Source: Bolinopsis microptera (taxonomy: Eukaryota; Ctenophora; Tentaculata; Lobata; Bolinopsidae). Taken from it: 64,000 bases of DNA. Positions 22,477 to 35,800 of this stretch are shown piece after piece. The notes beneath the pieces were generated by a model, which was not told the DNA's origin, did not search any database, and worked only from the letters and a program-made list of their open reading frames with translations. A program made the translations under genes and the position numbers. The stretch covers positions 13,311,182 to 13,375,181 of the forward strand of contig NC_087074.1 of assembly GCF_026151205.1 (NCBI RefSeq), read 5' to 3'. Within the stretch, counting starts at the first letter, position 1; each line of letters begins with the position of its first letter.

Positions 22477-25400
22477 TTACATGGCGTTTCTTAGAACGTA
22501 TGGGTCTCTGACGACATATCGATTCCCTGGACATTTATATGGCTTTTCTTCAGACTGTTTATTACGTCGAACCCGTTTTTCTGAAGGACTATCCGCAGTG
22601 GATTGCTGATGAGTTTGTTCCGGGCTCTCTTTGTTAGAGGTAGCATCATCTTTCAACGTTACCTGACGCTTTATAAGCCAATCAAACGGTTCGCTAGTAG
22701 AGTATGCATCCATCTCCGGATGTTTGTTTTGCTGATGTCTTGCACAATCGTATCTACGTACGTATTTATTACCACATACTGAACATTTGAATGGTTTTTC
22801 GTTCTTATGCTTCCAAGCATGTTCTTTGAGGTGATATGCTCTAGAAGCAGTATATGAACACTCATTACAGCGGAATGGCTTCTTGTTCGGTTGCTCCAGG
22901 TCACCCAATAAATTCTTTTTTTCGGAGGGGGCATCATTTTTCAATGTTATCTGACGATTCTTAAGAGGATCACAACGTTCGATGGTAGAGTCTGTATTCA
23001 TCTCCTGGTGCTTTTGTCGCTGATGTTTTGCTAAATCACGTCTACGTACGTATTTATTACCACATTCAGAGCATTTGAAAGGTTTCTCGTTCCTATGCTT
23101 CAGAGCATGCTCTTTGAGTTGATCTGTTCTAGAAGAAGTATATGAACACTCATTACAGCTGAATGGTTTATTTCCAGTATGTATCCGTTCATGCCTGGTA
23201 ATATTTATTTTCCAGAAGCAAGCAAAGGGACATTGCGAACACTTATAAGGCTTTAGACCAGCATGCACTATTATGTTATGTTTGTTCAAATCATATTTAT
23301 TGTTGGTATGATAAGAACATCTTGTGCACCCGTATGTGTTGATTCTTGGACATCTCAATTTCTTTCCGGGTTTCTCCACTGTTTGAATATTATGATCACC
23401 TGAATGGTGCTCTTTGATGTGTTCTAAAAAGTAGCTCTCATAAAGGATGTGCGCAGAACATACAGCACAGATAAAACCATGTGATCTTTCAAGCGAATCC
23501 TCCTGTTCTACTTTGCAGATATCCTCCCTTATTTCTGTTTTTATCTCTGTTTTTATCTCTGTTTTTATCTCCGTATTCATCTCCGTATTCATCTCCGTAT
23601 TCATCTCTTCCTCTGTTAATACTATACCACTCTGTTCGATGTTATCTGCACCTGACTCTGCAAAATAAATATACATCGATCATCTTACAGTATCTTTCCA
23701 AAAATTTATTCAACAAATTTATTCAACCAATTTATGTATTCAATATACATGAAATTTTTGTGCACAGAAATAACGATAAGACGATAGTGAACTATTGCAC
23801 CGATTATCATTCGACCTATCCGACCAGCATTTTGTACAATAATAATTGCAAAGAACTAACCTTCTAGCTCCAACTCCTCAGGGTTTCGCAGTGCAGCCAG
23901 GTTATCTGCTCCACAAGACACATAAAGCTCTCTGCTGAGTTCGTTACTCACCTCCAGTGCAGGATTATTTAGTATCAACAAGGCACATCCCACGTGACCT
24001 GTGTGAGCACGTGTCATGTGATCAGCTGCAAACAAAAAAGCGGCTAAATTTTTTTTACAAAAACGTTCTTGAATGATCACATGGGATATTGATTATTAGA
24101 ACACTCATATTATGTCTTCTTACACTACCTATACAGCTATACTAACAGGAAACTATTTTGCAGGTTTTTACCATGATTAATGGCAATATGAAGAGCAGTT
24201 TCACCAGATGTATCTCGTTTCAGAAGCTGGGACGAGGTCAAATTTTTAATAAGATTCCTCGTCTTTTCCTCATCCCCCTGCTCACAAGCTCGGTGAAGCA
24301 TGTTGGTTTTCGTCAAACTATTCACTGTTGTAAGTGCATTTGGAATGAGGAACTGTGGGAACTGGGAAGATTATCAATGGTAAAAACTAATGTTTAAGTT
24401 CTTTTACTAATAAGTGACACTTCAAGGATCAGTTATGTTTTCTGATAATCAGTGAATGTCAGTATGAGTAAGCACAATTGTTGAGGTTACATATAATACT
24501 ATTATATACTATAATATAATATATATTATCACACTTTCGAGCCAAATTTGGCAGGAAAGCAGAATTGATATTACATGCCCCGATGGGGAGCACTGGCTCT
24601 CACCCGGGGGCATGAAATATCAATCAGTTGCTCAGAGAGAGTCCGATATTCCCTTAGGAACAAGGAGCCCACTCTCAACAACTGTTCTACTACTGTGAGG
24701 TGCTGATTTAAGTAAAAATTTAAATCAACAACCTGAAGTAGTCTATGACCGTAAATGCAATGATCAGATAAACTTTCCAGATTCAGGAAAAATATATATT
24801 TATACCTTGTTTTAAAAACATTTCCTTGCGTTTGAGATGTGTTAAGCAAAATACATTTTTTTGTAGTAAAACTTTTTCAAGCTGTTGCTTTTTTACTGCA
24901 CTTCATAGTTCAAAACCTAATTAGGCTTCGGATGATGAAACAAAGTAAAAACTCCCTGGTTTGTACGAGTTTCAAGCGACTTAAGGTTACTGAAAACGAG
25001 ATCAAAGTTTACAAGCAGACTTGAAAGTTGCACAAAGTTTTGGTACTTGTCAGCGATACAATCAATCAGGCTAACTAATTTCCTTAATCGCTTACTTGAA
25101 ATTAAAAAGGAAGTGTCAGAACAAACTACAGTCGCCCTCACAAAAAAATAGTAAACACTAAACGATGTTTGATTAATTCGAACGAATAAAACACACAAAA
25201 CAAGAATCTTGGTGTCAAGTAGTTATATTTGAAAGAAAATTATTGTCAAGAATTGATAAAGGGCTGGTCAGCAAATCATAACGTAATAAATTGTGATACA
25301 TTACGATGTGGGATCATTCGCATATCAATTTAGCCACATTTCAGCCATTTCAGACCTCACTTTTAACCCCCTCTGATCCCTTCTGTGAGCCATATTCCAT

Positions 25401-28400
25401 ATAGAAATTGTGCAGAAATTATACTAGGCTTTTCCAAACCGGCTTCCCCTAGAATGGCTTGCGAAATTCGTGGCTGATATATAAAGAGACTTATAAATTC
25501 TGTACAATAAAGAGCGAAAATTCTATCCCTGCACCAGTTTTAACTGAAGTTTAGTTAGTGCAATAAAAACATTCTATAAAATATATTATGTATATAAAGA
25601 TATCAATAGGGACGAATGGCGTAACTTAATCCGCTAATCCGGTTATAAATTGGTCTGGTCGCTGGGGCAAATTTAGGTCCGATGATTGATATGCTGCCAT
25701 TCTTTAGACCAATTCAATATTGCTAACAGTACGGGTGAACTGCCTGGTAATGACCAGGGTGGTTATAAAAGGCTGGTGAAGTGCGTTCTACAATGGTATT
25801 ACCAGGCCGATTATCGGGCTATTAAGTCAAGAGTTACTTTCATAAACAATACTAAAGAGTACGGATCATGTCTGCTCTTGATATTAAAACAATCTAGAGT
25901 TGAATTGAATAGATACATTATATTACGGCTGTTCTGATAATTTCTAGTGAAGCAAATAATGGCAAGATGAATATAAGCAGACTATTATAATACTCGATAA
26001 AATTCAATAAAAGTCAATGATTACAAGTTCCAGTGATAAATCATTCTGAAATAACAGACAATCAAGACGGGCGATAATATTGTTGATATATGAATTAGGG
26101 CGTGTAGTACAAGTACAACATGAACAGTTGAAAATTTGGACTTATGAATAGGCAATCATGGGCCATGGCGCCACAGCCCAATTCAAATATAACAACCAGG
26201 AAATACTATCACCTTATCGCAGATTAGTATTACATGATAAGGACTAGGATGTAATCAGCACTAAAACAGATGTTCTATACATTATACATCTTCAGTTTTA
26301 ATGACTCAAAATATATCTAATAGAAATAAAGTATAAGAATCACCTCACATCGATTGATATGCAGGAAATAATTTATGATTAAAATACGCGCTCGTGGTGG
26401 AATATTCTAGAATGCAATAAGTACAAGACCCATAGGCGTGAATATATTGATATTCGATGCACTACGTATCAATAGAAAGCAAATTGGGCGCGGCATACAG
26501 CATTCACTGTGTCATAAATGTGATGAGCACGTGAGATCTTAATTGTACGTATTGTATCTTCGATATCTGAAATACTAACTTATCGAGAGCTATATATAGC
26601 TTGGACATTATAAACATAAATAAGTTCGACATGTCTAGTTTTGCTTTGGTGAGATTTATAACTAACGTTTGATCAAATTCTGCTTTCCCGGCCAAATTTG
26701 GCTCCAAATAATGGCAAATTATGGCAAGGAAGATGAATACTGACTAAGAACTATAAAGCAGACTGCAGACTATATACTCAATAAAATTCTAAGTCAACGA
26801 TTACAAGTTGCATTGATTAAATCATTCTGAAATAACAGACAGTCAAGAATCAAGACGGACGATAACATTTTTGATGTGAATTAGGGCGTGTGGTGTATAA
26901 TGTGGACTGATAGATTATAGACACTAATTATAGCTCCACACCTCTATTTAAATACAAGAACTAGGAAATACTTTCACCTTATCGCAGATACACATTTATG
27001 ATAAGGACTCTGATGTATTTAATCAACACTTGAACGGATGTTCTATACATTGTATATTTTCGGTAGTAATGATCTTAAGTATAAAATTACCTCACACCGA
27101 TTATAATATGCAGGATATAATTTGTGATTAATAAGACGCGGTGATCGTGGCGGAATATTCTAGACGCCAATAAGTACAAGTCCCATGGTCGATAAATATA
27201 ATAATATTCAATGCACTACGTATCACATATGAGTATAAAGCAAATTGGGCGCGGCATACAGCATTCACTGTGTCATAAATGTGATGAGCACGTGAGATCT
27301 TAATTGTACGTATTGTATCTTCGATATCTGAAATACTAACTTATCGAGAGCTATATATAGCTTGGACATTATAAACATAAATAAGTTCGACATGTCTAGT
27401 TTTGCTTTGGTGAGATTTATAACTAACGTTTGATCAAATTCTGCTTTCCCGGCCAAATTTGGCTCCAAATAATGGCAAATTATGGCAAGGAAGATGAATA
27501 CTGACTAAGAACTATAAAGCAGACTGCAGACTATATACTCAATAAAATTCTAAGTCAACGATTACAAGTTGCATTGATTAAATCATTCTGAAATAACAGA
27601 CAGTCAAGAATCAAGACGGACGATAACATTTTTGATGTGAATTAGGGCGTGTGGTGTATAATGTGGACTGATAGATTATAGACACTAATTATAGCTCCAC
27701 ACCTCTATTTAAATACAAGAACTAGGAAATACTTTCACCTTATCGCAGATACACATTTATGATAAGGACTCTGATGTATTTAATCAACACTTGAACGGAT
27801 GTTCTATACATTGTATATTTTCGGTAGTAATGATCTTAAGTATAAAATTACCTCACACCGATTATAATATGCAGGATATAATTTGTGATTAATAAGACGC
27901 GGTGATCGTGGCGGAATATTCTAGACGCCAATAAGTACAAGTCCCATGGTCGATAAATATAATAATATTCAATGCACTACGTATCACATATGAGTATAAA
28001 GCAAATTGGGCGCGGCATACAGCATTCACTGTGTCATAAATGTGATGAGCACGTGAGATCTTAATTGTACGTATTGTATCTTCGATATCTGAAATACTAA
28101 CTTATCGAGAGCTATATATAGCTTGGACATTATAAACATAAATAAGTTCGACATGTCTAGTTTTGCTTTGGTGAGATTTATAACTAACGTTTGATCAAAT
28201 TCTGCTTTCCCGGCCAAATTTGGCTCCAAATAATGGCAAATTATGGCAAGGAAGATGAATACTGACTAAGAACTATAAAGCAGACTGCAGACTATATACT
28301 CAATAAAATTCTAAGTCAACGATTACAAGTTGCATTGATTAAATCATTCTGAAATAACAGACAGTCAAGAATCAAGACGGACGATAACATTTTTGATGTG

Positions 28401-30430
28401 AATTAGGGCGTGTGGTGTATAATGTGGACTGATAGATTATAGACACTAATTATAGCTCCACACCTCTATTTAAATACAAGAACTAGGAAATACTTTCACC
28501 TTATCGCAGATACACATTTATGATAAGGACTCTGATGTATTTAATCAACACTTGAACGGATGTTCTATACATTGTATATTTTCGGTAGTAATGATCTTAA
28601 GTATAAAATTACCTCACACCGATTATAATATGCAGGATATAATTTGTGATTAATAAGACGCGGTGATCGTGGCGGAATATTCTAGACGCCAATAAGTACA
28701 AGTCCCATGGTCGATAAATATAATAATATTCAATGCACTACGTATCACATATGAGTATAAAGCAAATTGGGCGCGGCATACAGCATTCACTGTGTCATAA
28801 ATGTGATGAGCACGTGAGATCTTAATTGTACGTATTGTATCTTCGATATCTGAAATACTAACTCATCGAGAGCTATATATAGCTTGAATATTATAAACAT
28901 AAATAAGTTCGACATGTCTAGTTTGCTTTGGTGACATTTATAACTAACGTTTGATCAAATTCTGCTTTCCCGGCCAAATTTGGCTCCAAAGAAAGTGTGA
29001 TAAAACATTAATCACATGCCTTCTCATGCGATATCAACATTTTCAAAACTCGGCAAGCCTCGTGATTGAAAATGTCGATATAACCCTCGGCAAGCCTCGG
29101 GAAATATCGAAACTTTCGCTAACTCGGCAAGCCTCGTGGGCGAAAGTTTTGATATCGCATGAGAAGGCATGTGATAAATGTATAATATCTTATCCTTTAC
29201 ACTTTTTGCTTTCTCACTTTTTGTAGTTTACGTTTTTCTATTTTTCGCCTAGATCGGTTGGTAAGGTTTCTTCTGCGATGTCTCTTCTTTTTTCCTGAGT
29301 GAAACTTTGGAAATCACGTTCTTATGTAGTTGGAGGAGAACTTGAAATCAAAATTAAACAATACCCCAATAAAACTGCCAAGTTACTAGCATTTGCTGTA
29401 TAGTAGTGCCGACAATTATAAGCTTACTTTATTTCTCTATTTGCTTATATAGTACGTATTCACGTTGCAAAATAATTTGAGTACTTTTCTCAGACTTTAA
29501 GACTTCACAGAAGATTATATATACAATATACAGGGTGGGCCAAAAGTCAGTGTGCAAACGTTGGCCTTAATAGCTCAGTCACTGAGTGCCCAATTGAAAT
29601 ACTTCCTTCTGGTATGACTTAGTACCACCACTGGTTCGAGGAATTTGTCAACTCGAAAAATATTCGCGTTCATTTTTTTCAAATGGAGGTTCATTTTCAC
29701 ATTTTTTTGATAGTTTGGATAATCGGATCAAGCTAAATGTTATTGAATTGTGTTTGGCCATTCGAATTACGTTTGCCCTGAAAGAATGAGAGTTCTAGCT
29801 TCTCAGATGACCGAGATATGAAGCATAACAAGCTTGTTCATTACGTGTGATCAGGTGATTGGTTTACCTAATCACGTGATAAGGTGACCCCGTTAACTAC
29901 CCCGTTAAACATTATGGGAATTGTTAAGGGTGCCCAATTAAGGTGTCGTGTCACGGTGTCACATAATCACCCAGTCAATTTGTTAACGAGATACACAAAA
30001 TGCTTGTTAACTTCGTCATTTCTAATCCGTTTTGCCTCATTTTTTCAGATCATATGCAACATTTGATAATCTACCGTCTCTAAAAAAATTAGGCGTTCAG
30101 GATTTTCAGAGAAAACAATATAGGTGTTTTAATATTGAATGGGCGTGGTCTAAAATATTCGAATTTTCAAATTTTGACGACGGAATCCTCGAACCAGTAA
30201 GTACAGTATGCCATCTGCAAAGCAACAGCTCTCAAATATAAAACTCAGCGGAGGTATAAGACCCAACGTTTGCACACTGAATTTTGGCCCACCCTGTATA
30301 TATATATAATATTGTATATATATAATGTATATAATATACATTATGTATAGGAAGTAAAGTTAAAGGACACCCTACCTGATAAGACAACTGTTTCCTCAGT
30401 CTCACTGGTATTACTAGTGTCACAATTCAT
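22477..30430 (-). CDS. Ankyrin-C2H2 zinc-finger protein, locus 2
   Basis: Exon 1 30430-30376 (MNCDTSNTSETEETVVLS), exon 2 29294-29218 (KKRRHRRRNLTNRSRR), exon 3 24352-24172, exon 4 24025-23861, exon 5 23657-22477; 552 residues. All junctions keep phase and match locus 1. It has one ankyrin cassette, about six four-residue repeats and seven C2H2 fingers, one two-finger module fewer than locus 1. Intron 2 is swollen by a 4.5-kb transposon and intron 1 by a 766-bp MITE. The frame is intact, so the gene may be live despite the insertions. It is a head-to-tail tandem copy of 16.4-21.9 kb. Confidence 0.8.
24527..29003. mobile_element. 4.5-kb transposon with 45-bp inverted ends
   Basis: The left end TATCACACTTTCGAGCC continues AAATTTGGC.GGAAAGCAG. 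It is matched, inverted, by the right end, which finishes at about 29003 (GGCTCC, then AAAGTGTGATA). The homologous site in locus 1 (about 21450-21480) lacks it. No transposase frame is seen, so it is non-autonomous. The right half is a four-copy tandem array. A dispersed repeat lies at 25620-25830. Confidence 0.75.
25950..28990. repeat. 761-bp tandem repeat, four copies
   Basis: Units are about 25950-26703 (diverged), 26704-27464, 27465-28225 and 28226-28985. The middle two appear identical, and the last differs at only a few bases. Each unit ends with TTCTGCTTTCCCGGCCAAAT, the inner part of the host transposon's right terminal repeat. Three identical 67-codon open frames on the minus strand are a by-product. 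Confidence 0.95.
29013..29176. repeat. Hairpin element with internal CTCGGCAAGCCTCG repeats
   Basis: The ends ATCACATGCCTTCTCATGCG and its mirror form a 25-bp stem including GATATC. Inside, CTCGGCAAGCCTCG occurs three times at about 30-50-bp spacing, alternating with words such as GAAAATGTCGATAT and GAAACTTTCGC. It sits directly beside the right end of the 4.5-kb transposon. Confidence 0.8.
29531..30296. mobile_element. 766-bp mariner-type MITE
   Basis: It is flanked by TA on both sides and ends in CAGGGTGGGCCAAAA inverted repeats, as in Tc1/mariner elements. Its two ends match the two ends of the 3.6-kb element at 57082-60713. It is an internally deleted form: about 320 bp from one end joined to about 450 bp from the other. 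It sits in intron 1 of the locus 2 gene; locus 1 lacks it. Confidence 0.9.
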
Positions 30431-30968
30431 ATTGTACCTATCCTGAAGTTTTTCATATTATTCTAAAATAAAACGGCACTATTATTCTCTACACTAATAC
30501 CTGAATGAATAATTTTCCACTGCAACTGATGCGATGAGCTTATGTCAAATTGATGATTTAATAAATTCGCAGCAGCATTTTATGTTCAGCAAAACCATTG
30601 GCTTTCAAAAATTATATGAAACATTATACATATTACAGCGACATATATAATCTATATTTAATTGCATATCATGCATGTTCGAGGAAGTCAAAATTGACAG
30701 CACAGCCCCATTCAAAAAATTAATTTAATAAAATCAGTCAAATCACTCAGAAAAAAAACATCACAAAAATTAACTATATTTGGTTTCATAAAATACCTGA
30801 CCATATAAAAAGTATAAAAATTTCAAATCAAACTGAGCAAAACATTGCAATCTAAAGCTGCAGCACAATACATTTATTATTCATTTCAAAAACCATTTTT
30901 CATGCTGATAACCACTCTAAAATATGTTGTTAAAATTTTTTTTCCATGGAAACATAAATAACTCTGCC
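30431..30968. other. Intergenic AT-rich stretch
   Basis: The first part continues the duplicated block of locus 1 (about 21916-22080). The remainder is the galactokinase 3' flank. No gene is seen. Confidence 0.5.
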
Positions 30969-32174
30969 TCACTCAGGTAAGTCCCAAGAGTACGCCCCTC
31001 GCCCTGCAGTAGTACTAAAAGACGAGCTATAAGGACAAAACTCCCTCAACCTATCAAGCAAAGCCTGTTCAGCATGTCGGTAAACCAGCGTGATAGCACA
31101 ACCTCCGAACCCTCCCCCCGTCATCCTGCTCCCCACCACTCCCTCCGTCTCCCAGGCAACCTGCACCACCTCGTCCAGCTCTTTACACGTGACTTGGTAA
31201 TCATCAGCCAGGGACTTGTGTGACTCATTCATCAGCTGACCAAATAGTCTAACATCCCCTGCTACCAAACACTCTTTCCCTTTCTTAGCTCGATCTATTT
31301 CTGTGACAACATGACGAGACCGGGGGTATGCTTTGTCAGGGAGGTGGCTCAAATCCCTCCCTGGCGTACAGAAATGCTTGACTAGCTGATCTATACTAAC
31401 CTCCCCAAGAGATGGCACACCTAGAGACTTAGCAACTGCCTCACAAGTTGCCCTACGGTTCGCGTACTCTCCCCCGGCCAACTCATGTTTCTTATGGGTG
31501 TCTGTCACAACCAGCAACAAACTCTCATCACCAAATGGTACTTTCTCATAATCATCTGTCTCACAGTTAATAAACAGCGCATGGTCCACATCCCCCAGAG
31601 TAGCTATAAACTGATCCATGATCCCACACGGCACATTTGCGTACTTGTGCTCTGCTTTTTGGCATGCTTTGATCTTATCAATCTTGGCGATGTTAGTAAC
31701 ATCGTACAAGCTTTCCAGCAGAGAGAAAACAGCAACTTCCAGGGAAGCTGAGCTGCTGAGTCCAGCTCCCATTGGTAGGTTGGAGGATATAGCCAGGTCA
31801 ACACTGACCTTCCTATTAGCCAGATCCTCAAAACACTTCACCACCCCGACCACATACCTGGCCCACTGAGGAATGTCTCCTAGCTCAGTAGTGACTGATT
31901 TGTATTGGAAGGAATTAGGGCTAACATCTGCACTGGATACGATGTTAATCTCACCTTTCTTGGTCATTCTGCCCACAGCGATGGTGCCAATGTTAGCCAG
32001 TGCCATGGGAAAGACGTACCCATTATTATAGTCCGTGTGTTCTCCAATTAAATTAACCCGACCAGGAGCATAACCAGCCTTCAGACCCGGACCTGCTCCA
32101 AACTTAGAGTTGAACAGATCAGAAGTTTTGCTTTGTAGCGACGAGAGGGCTGTCATTTCTACCTGGAGATACAT
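30969..32174 (-). CDS. GALK1: Galactokinase, intronless
   Basis: 401 residues, close to the usual 390-400. It phosphorylates galactose to galactose-1-phosphate with ATP in the cytosol, the first committed Leloir step. The GHMP-family motifs are all present: galactose-binding signature GRVNLIGEHTDYN (38-50), ATP-binding LPMGAGLSSSAS (133-144), the catalytic Asp in CGIMDQF (D187) and the C-terminal GSRMTGGGFGGC loop. The first ATG is used; a second Met at residue 7 is possible. It is a single exon, unlike its spliced neighbours, so it may derive from a retrocopy or from intron loss. All key residues are intact. Confidence 0.96.
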   Translation of the reverse strand: MYLQVEMTALSSLQSKTSDLFNSKFGAGPGLKAGYAPGRVNLIGEHTDYNNGYVFPMALANIGTIAVGRMTKKGEINIVSSADVSPNSFQYKSVTTELGDIPQWARYVVGVVKCFEDLANRKVSVDLAISSNLPMGAGLSSSASLEVAVFSLLESLYDVTNIAKIDKIKACQKAEHKYANVPCGIMDQFIATLGDVDHALFINCETDDYEKVPFGDESLLLVVTDTHKKHELAGGEYANRRATCEAVAKSLGVPSLGEVSIDQLVKHFCTPGRDLSHLPDKAYPRSRHVVTEIDRAKKGKECLVAGDVRLFGQLMNESHKSLADDYQVTCKELDEVVQVAWETEGVVGSRMTGGGFGGCAITLVYRHAEQALLDRLREFCPYSSSFSTTAGRGAYSWDLPE

Positions 32175-32837
32175 GGTGAGTTGATTGTTTGGGTTTATAA
32201 ATTGCCATACTTCAGATATTTTAGAATTTGGTATTTTTTATTTTTTATTTTTTAATATTTCGAAGATTATTTCTTCCTCAAAAAATGATCATTTAAAATG
32301 ACAAATCATTAATTTGATGTCTGGCGCATAATTAAGTGTTTCCGCAGTATTCGTAAATCAAAAGCTGCCCAGGGATTTAAGTCAATCTATCAGAAATTGT
32401 TAATAGCTTCAGCTAGCTGCTTAATATTATCGAATATAATATGTTAAAGCGGTTTTCAATATGACAGAATATCCGTATTTAAACGGTTTTAAAGCTAAAT
32501 TGATGAAATATCTTTCATAACCATATGTTATGCAACATCTCCGACAGACATATTTAACGCAATATTATCCCAACAGGCAACAAGTCACTCAACCAACTGT
32601 ATCATACCGCAAATCTCACAATTTAAATTTGCAATTTTCAGTAGACTATGTATTCTCAACTTGTCACCTCTCTCATACTCGCAATAATGAAGCTATATTG
32701 CACTGGCTCACTTTACACATACTCCTCAAAGGGAGCTTCCTTTCTTCGTTTTCTTGTAGAACTTTACATGTTTTATCCAGGAAGTGGATTGCAGTCGGCA
32801 GGATTGCGATCAGTTATTACGGGTACGGTCACATGAC

Positions 32838-35800
32838 ATGACGAACATGATTGTCTTCAACAAGGTGGATGTGATATTCCTTCCCAACTTCCTCGAGATC
32901 CGGTCTAAACAATGTTTACACGATGGTTTAGCTAGCTCCGAACCTAAAAGCTTGGACTTACCGTCTAATGTTATTGAAAACTTGGCTGCTCAAGGTAAGG
33001 GTTGTTCTAGTAGTAGAAATCATCATTACAATTGGGAACTGAAGGCAATCCGTTATCCGGTATTTTTTTAGATTCGGAGACTTGGAGAGCACCTGTAAAT
33101 GGAATTGTAACAAAAAGTCAATCAGTCATTCAGGGTGTAAAAATGAATCCAAATCCCCTTACTCGATCCTCGGCTGTGTGTTTCATGTAAAAAGTGACAA
33201 CAAGCTATGTACTCTAGGTCTAGCAATGCTGCAGCATGCGCGGTGCCCATTCTTGAACCTTGCTCAGGGCGTAGTGACGTACTTGCATACTTTGCGAATT
33301 TGTTTATCGAAAGAAATACGTGCGTATTCGGACGAAATTTAACATAAAAAAGGTATTTTTGATGCCGCAAAATGTTGCTGTACTTCACGTATTTCTTAGA
33401 ATTTTGAAATACAGCGTATTCTCGACCCGTTCTTTGACGTACTTTACAACGATGTAAATTGGAAGCTTAATTTTGATTGAATTAGAATGATGAAGTTTAT
33501 ATTATACAATAAGTCAACAATTATGATACCTTCTAGGTCCTGAATACAATCATTTGGTTATATGCTTCGTGATGCCAGATGGTGCCTGGTAATCGAATTT
33601 TCCTTGACAAGTACAGAACTGGCCAACAACTTCAACTTAACTATGTACTTGGCAGTTATGATTCAGAGGAGCCTAAATTGGGTTATATTCTTAATTAAAG
33701 CTGTTGTTCTCAGAAGTAACACTTTTCAAATTTTAAGATGTTCATTGTTGCACGGACAAAGCATTGCAGATTATAATTTATGATTGATAATTAGGTCCTT
33801 TTTCTGTTTATTGTACCGGTTGAGTTGGTTTAAGTTCTGTGAAAATAGCACCAGAAATTATGAACGGGTGCGTAACAGTAAACCCAAACATAGATGGTAC
33901 GTGATGTGACTTTATAATGTTAAAAATATGAGTTATCAACTATACATACTTTCAATGCTAGTATTTGACGAATAATTTATTGATTTAACGCTCCGAAGAT
34001 ATAAATCCAACGAAGATTTTAAGGCTTATTCGTGTTTTTTTCCCTCTGTGCCCAAACAAAACAGCTCATTCAAGAATCCTAGATGACGATGTTGCATCAT
34101 ATTTTACTGAAATAACACCATCTCGACAAAGTATCACCTCTTCTCGGAACCATATCGCACCAGTTTCTAAACAAAAGATTTACCTTATTCAAATCCACTA
34201 AAGCGTATCCCAACCATAGCATTTACCGGGATCAATAGACCAAACAAAACTTTGCAAACCTCTCCAGTTTACTATAGTTTTAAGATGATAGGTTTCTAGC
34301 ATAATGATTTGAAAACTTGACTATCCACATTGCGAAATAACACAGCACACCCGCTTGTATGTAATTGTATCCATTTCAATTTTTTTCGTTTGTTCTTTTA
34401 ATTAAGTATATTGTTACTAATATCTACTGTCTCTTAATCTTTCGGTTTTTTCATAATACGTGGTTACGTCAACGGATAGTTTTATTTTCTGAGCTTGCTA
34501 AGAGGTAAGATTATAACAACTTATTTCATAATCGATAGTTTCTTCAACATCAATGTGCTTCAGAGGCCTCCCTACAAGAGGACGAGAAGGATACAAAGAC
34601 CGAACAGGCATATCTCAAACAGAATAATAACAGCACACTAGAAGCAAACAAAATGGATGTAATGTCTGGTAATGATAAGGGAGCTGCTCAGCCAAAAGAT
34701 AGATACAACTTTTATTTCATCTCCTTTATGGTTCTTGGTGCAGGTTTGTAGCATCCAAAAACAAGACAATTCGTGAAAAAATAAAATAAGCAATCTTTCA
34801 TTAATGACCTCAATCTAAACTAAAATAATCGTATACCCATATATATATTACTTCCGTGTTTTCCCCCTAATATTATGATGATTGCACTAATTTGTTTTGC
34901 TAGGGTTCCACTTGCCATACAACAGTTTTGTAGCAGCGGTGGATTACTTTGAAGAAGCTTACAAACGGAAGGATATGGGATTTCTGGTTTCCTCAACAAA
35001 TTCCTATATGGTGTGTGCGTCTGTAATTCTCAACGTAGTACTCGTTAACAAGATTAAGATGCACGCGTAAGTGCTTTTGTGTCTTCTGAATGCGAAATAT
35101 ACATTTCGGGGTAGCTTTCTGTATACACATTTCGAGATGGAATAACATGCTTCCAAAATGACAATTTACGTCAATTCCCACTTATAGTCAATCCCACTTT
35201 GCAAAGCATATCCAAGATATTAGATACCCGCGGTTTTGTATATTTAATAAACTCATGTCAACTTTTAGGCGGATCACATTCGGTTACGTGGCTTTCATGA
35301 TATCTCTAGGAGGTATGGCTGTGCTGGTTGCTCTTACTAAGTTTGGAGTGGTTGGTCACGATTTTGGGCTCTATTTTACGATTGTTGCAACTATTTTTAC
35401 TGGCATAGGATGTGGAGGTGAGTTTGAACAAAAATCAGTCTCACTGCCAACTAAAGTGCTGAGAGGACACATCCTATAGTGTTGATTACAAGGATATATG
35501 TAACAATGAAAGTGTTAATCATTTTGAAAACTGAAAACCATTTTAGCAGGAGATGCAACTTTCGAGAATCGTCAGTTATTGATAACAGTAAATTAATCAT
35601 AATTTTAACAAACATTTGTAACTGCAGTTCAGGAGGCGAGTTACTACGGTTACTCCGGAATGTTACCGAGCAAGTATACCCGAGCAGTGATGTTGGGTGA
35701 AGCCTTCTCGGGTCTTCTAGTGTCCATAAACAGGATTATCACCAAGCTTACCATTGAAAACAACCTTACTAATACTATCATCTTCTTTTCTTTATCGATC

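Noticed and set aside
26504-28229. Three identical 67-codon minus-strand open frames
   Set aside because: They are one chance frame copied by the 761-bp tandem array. There is no motif or codon signature, and the fourth unit does not keep it intact in the same form.
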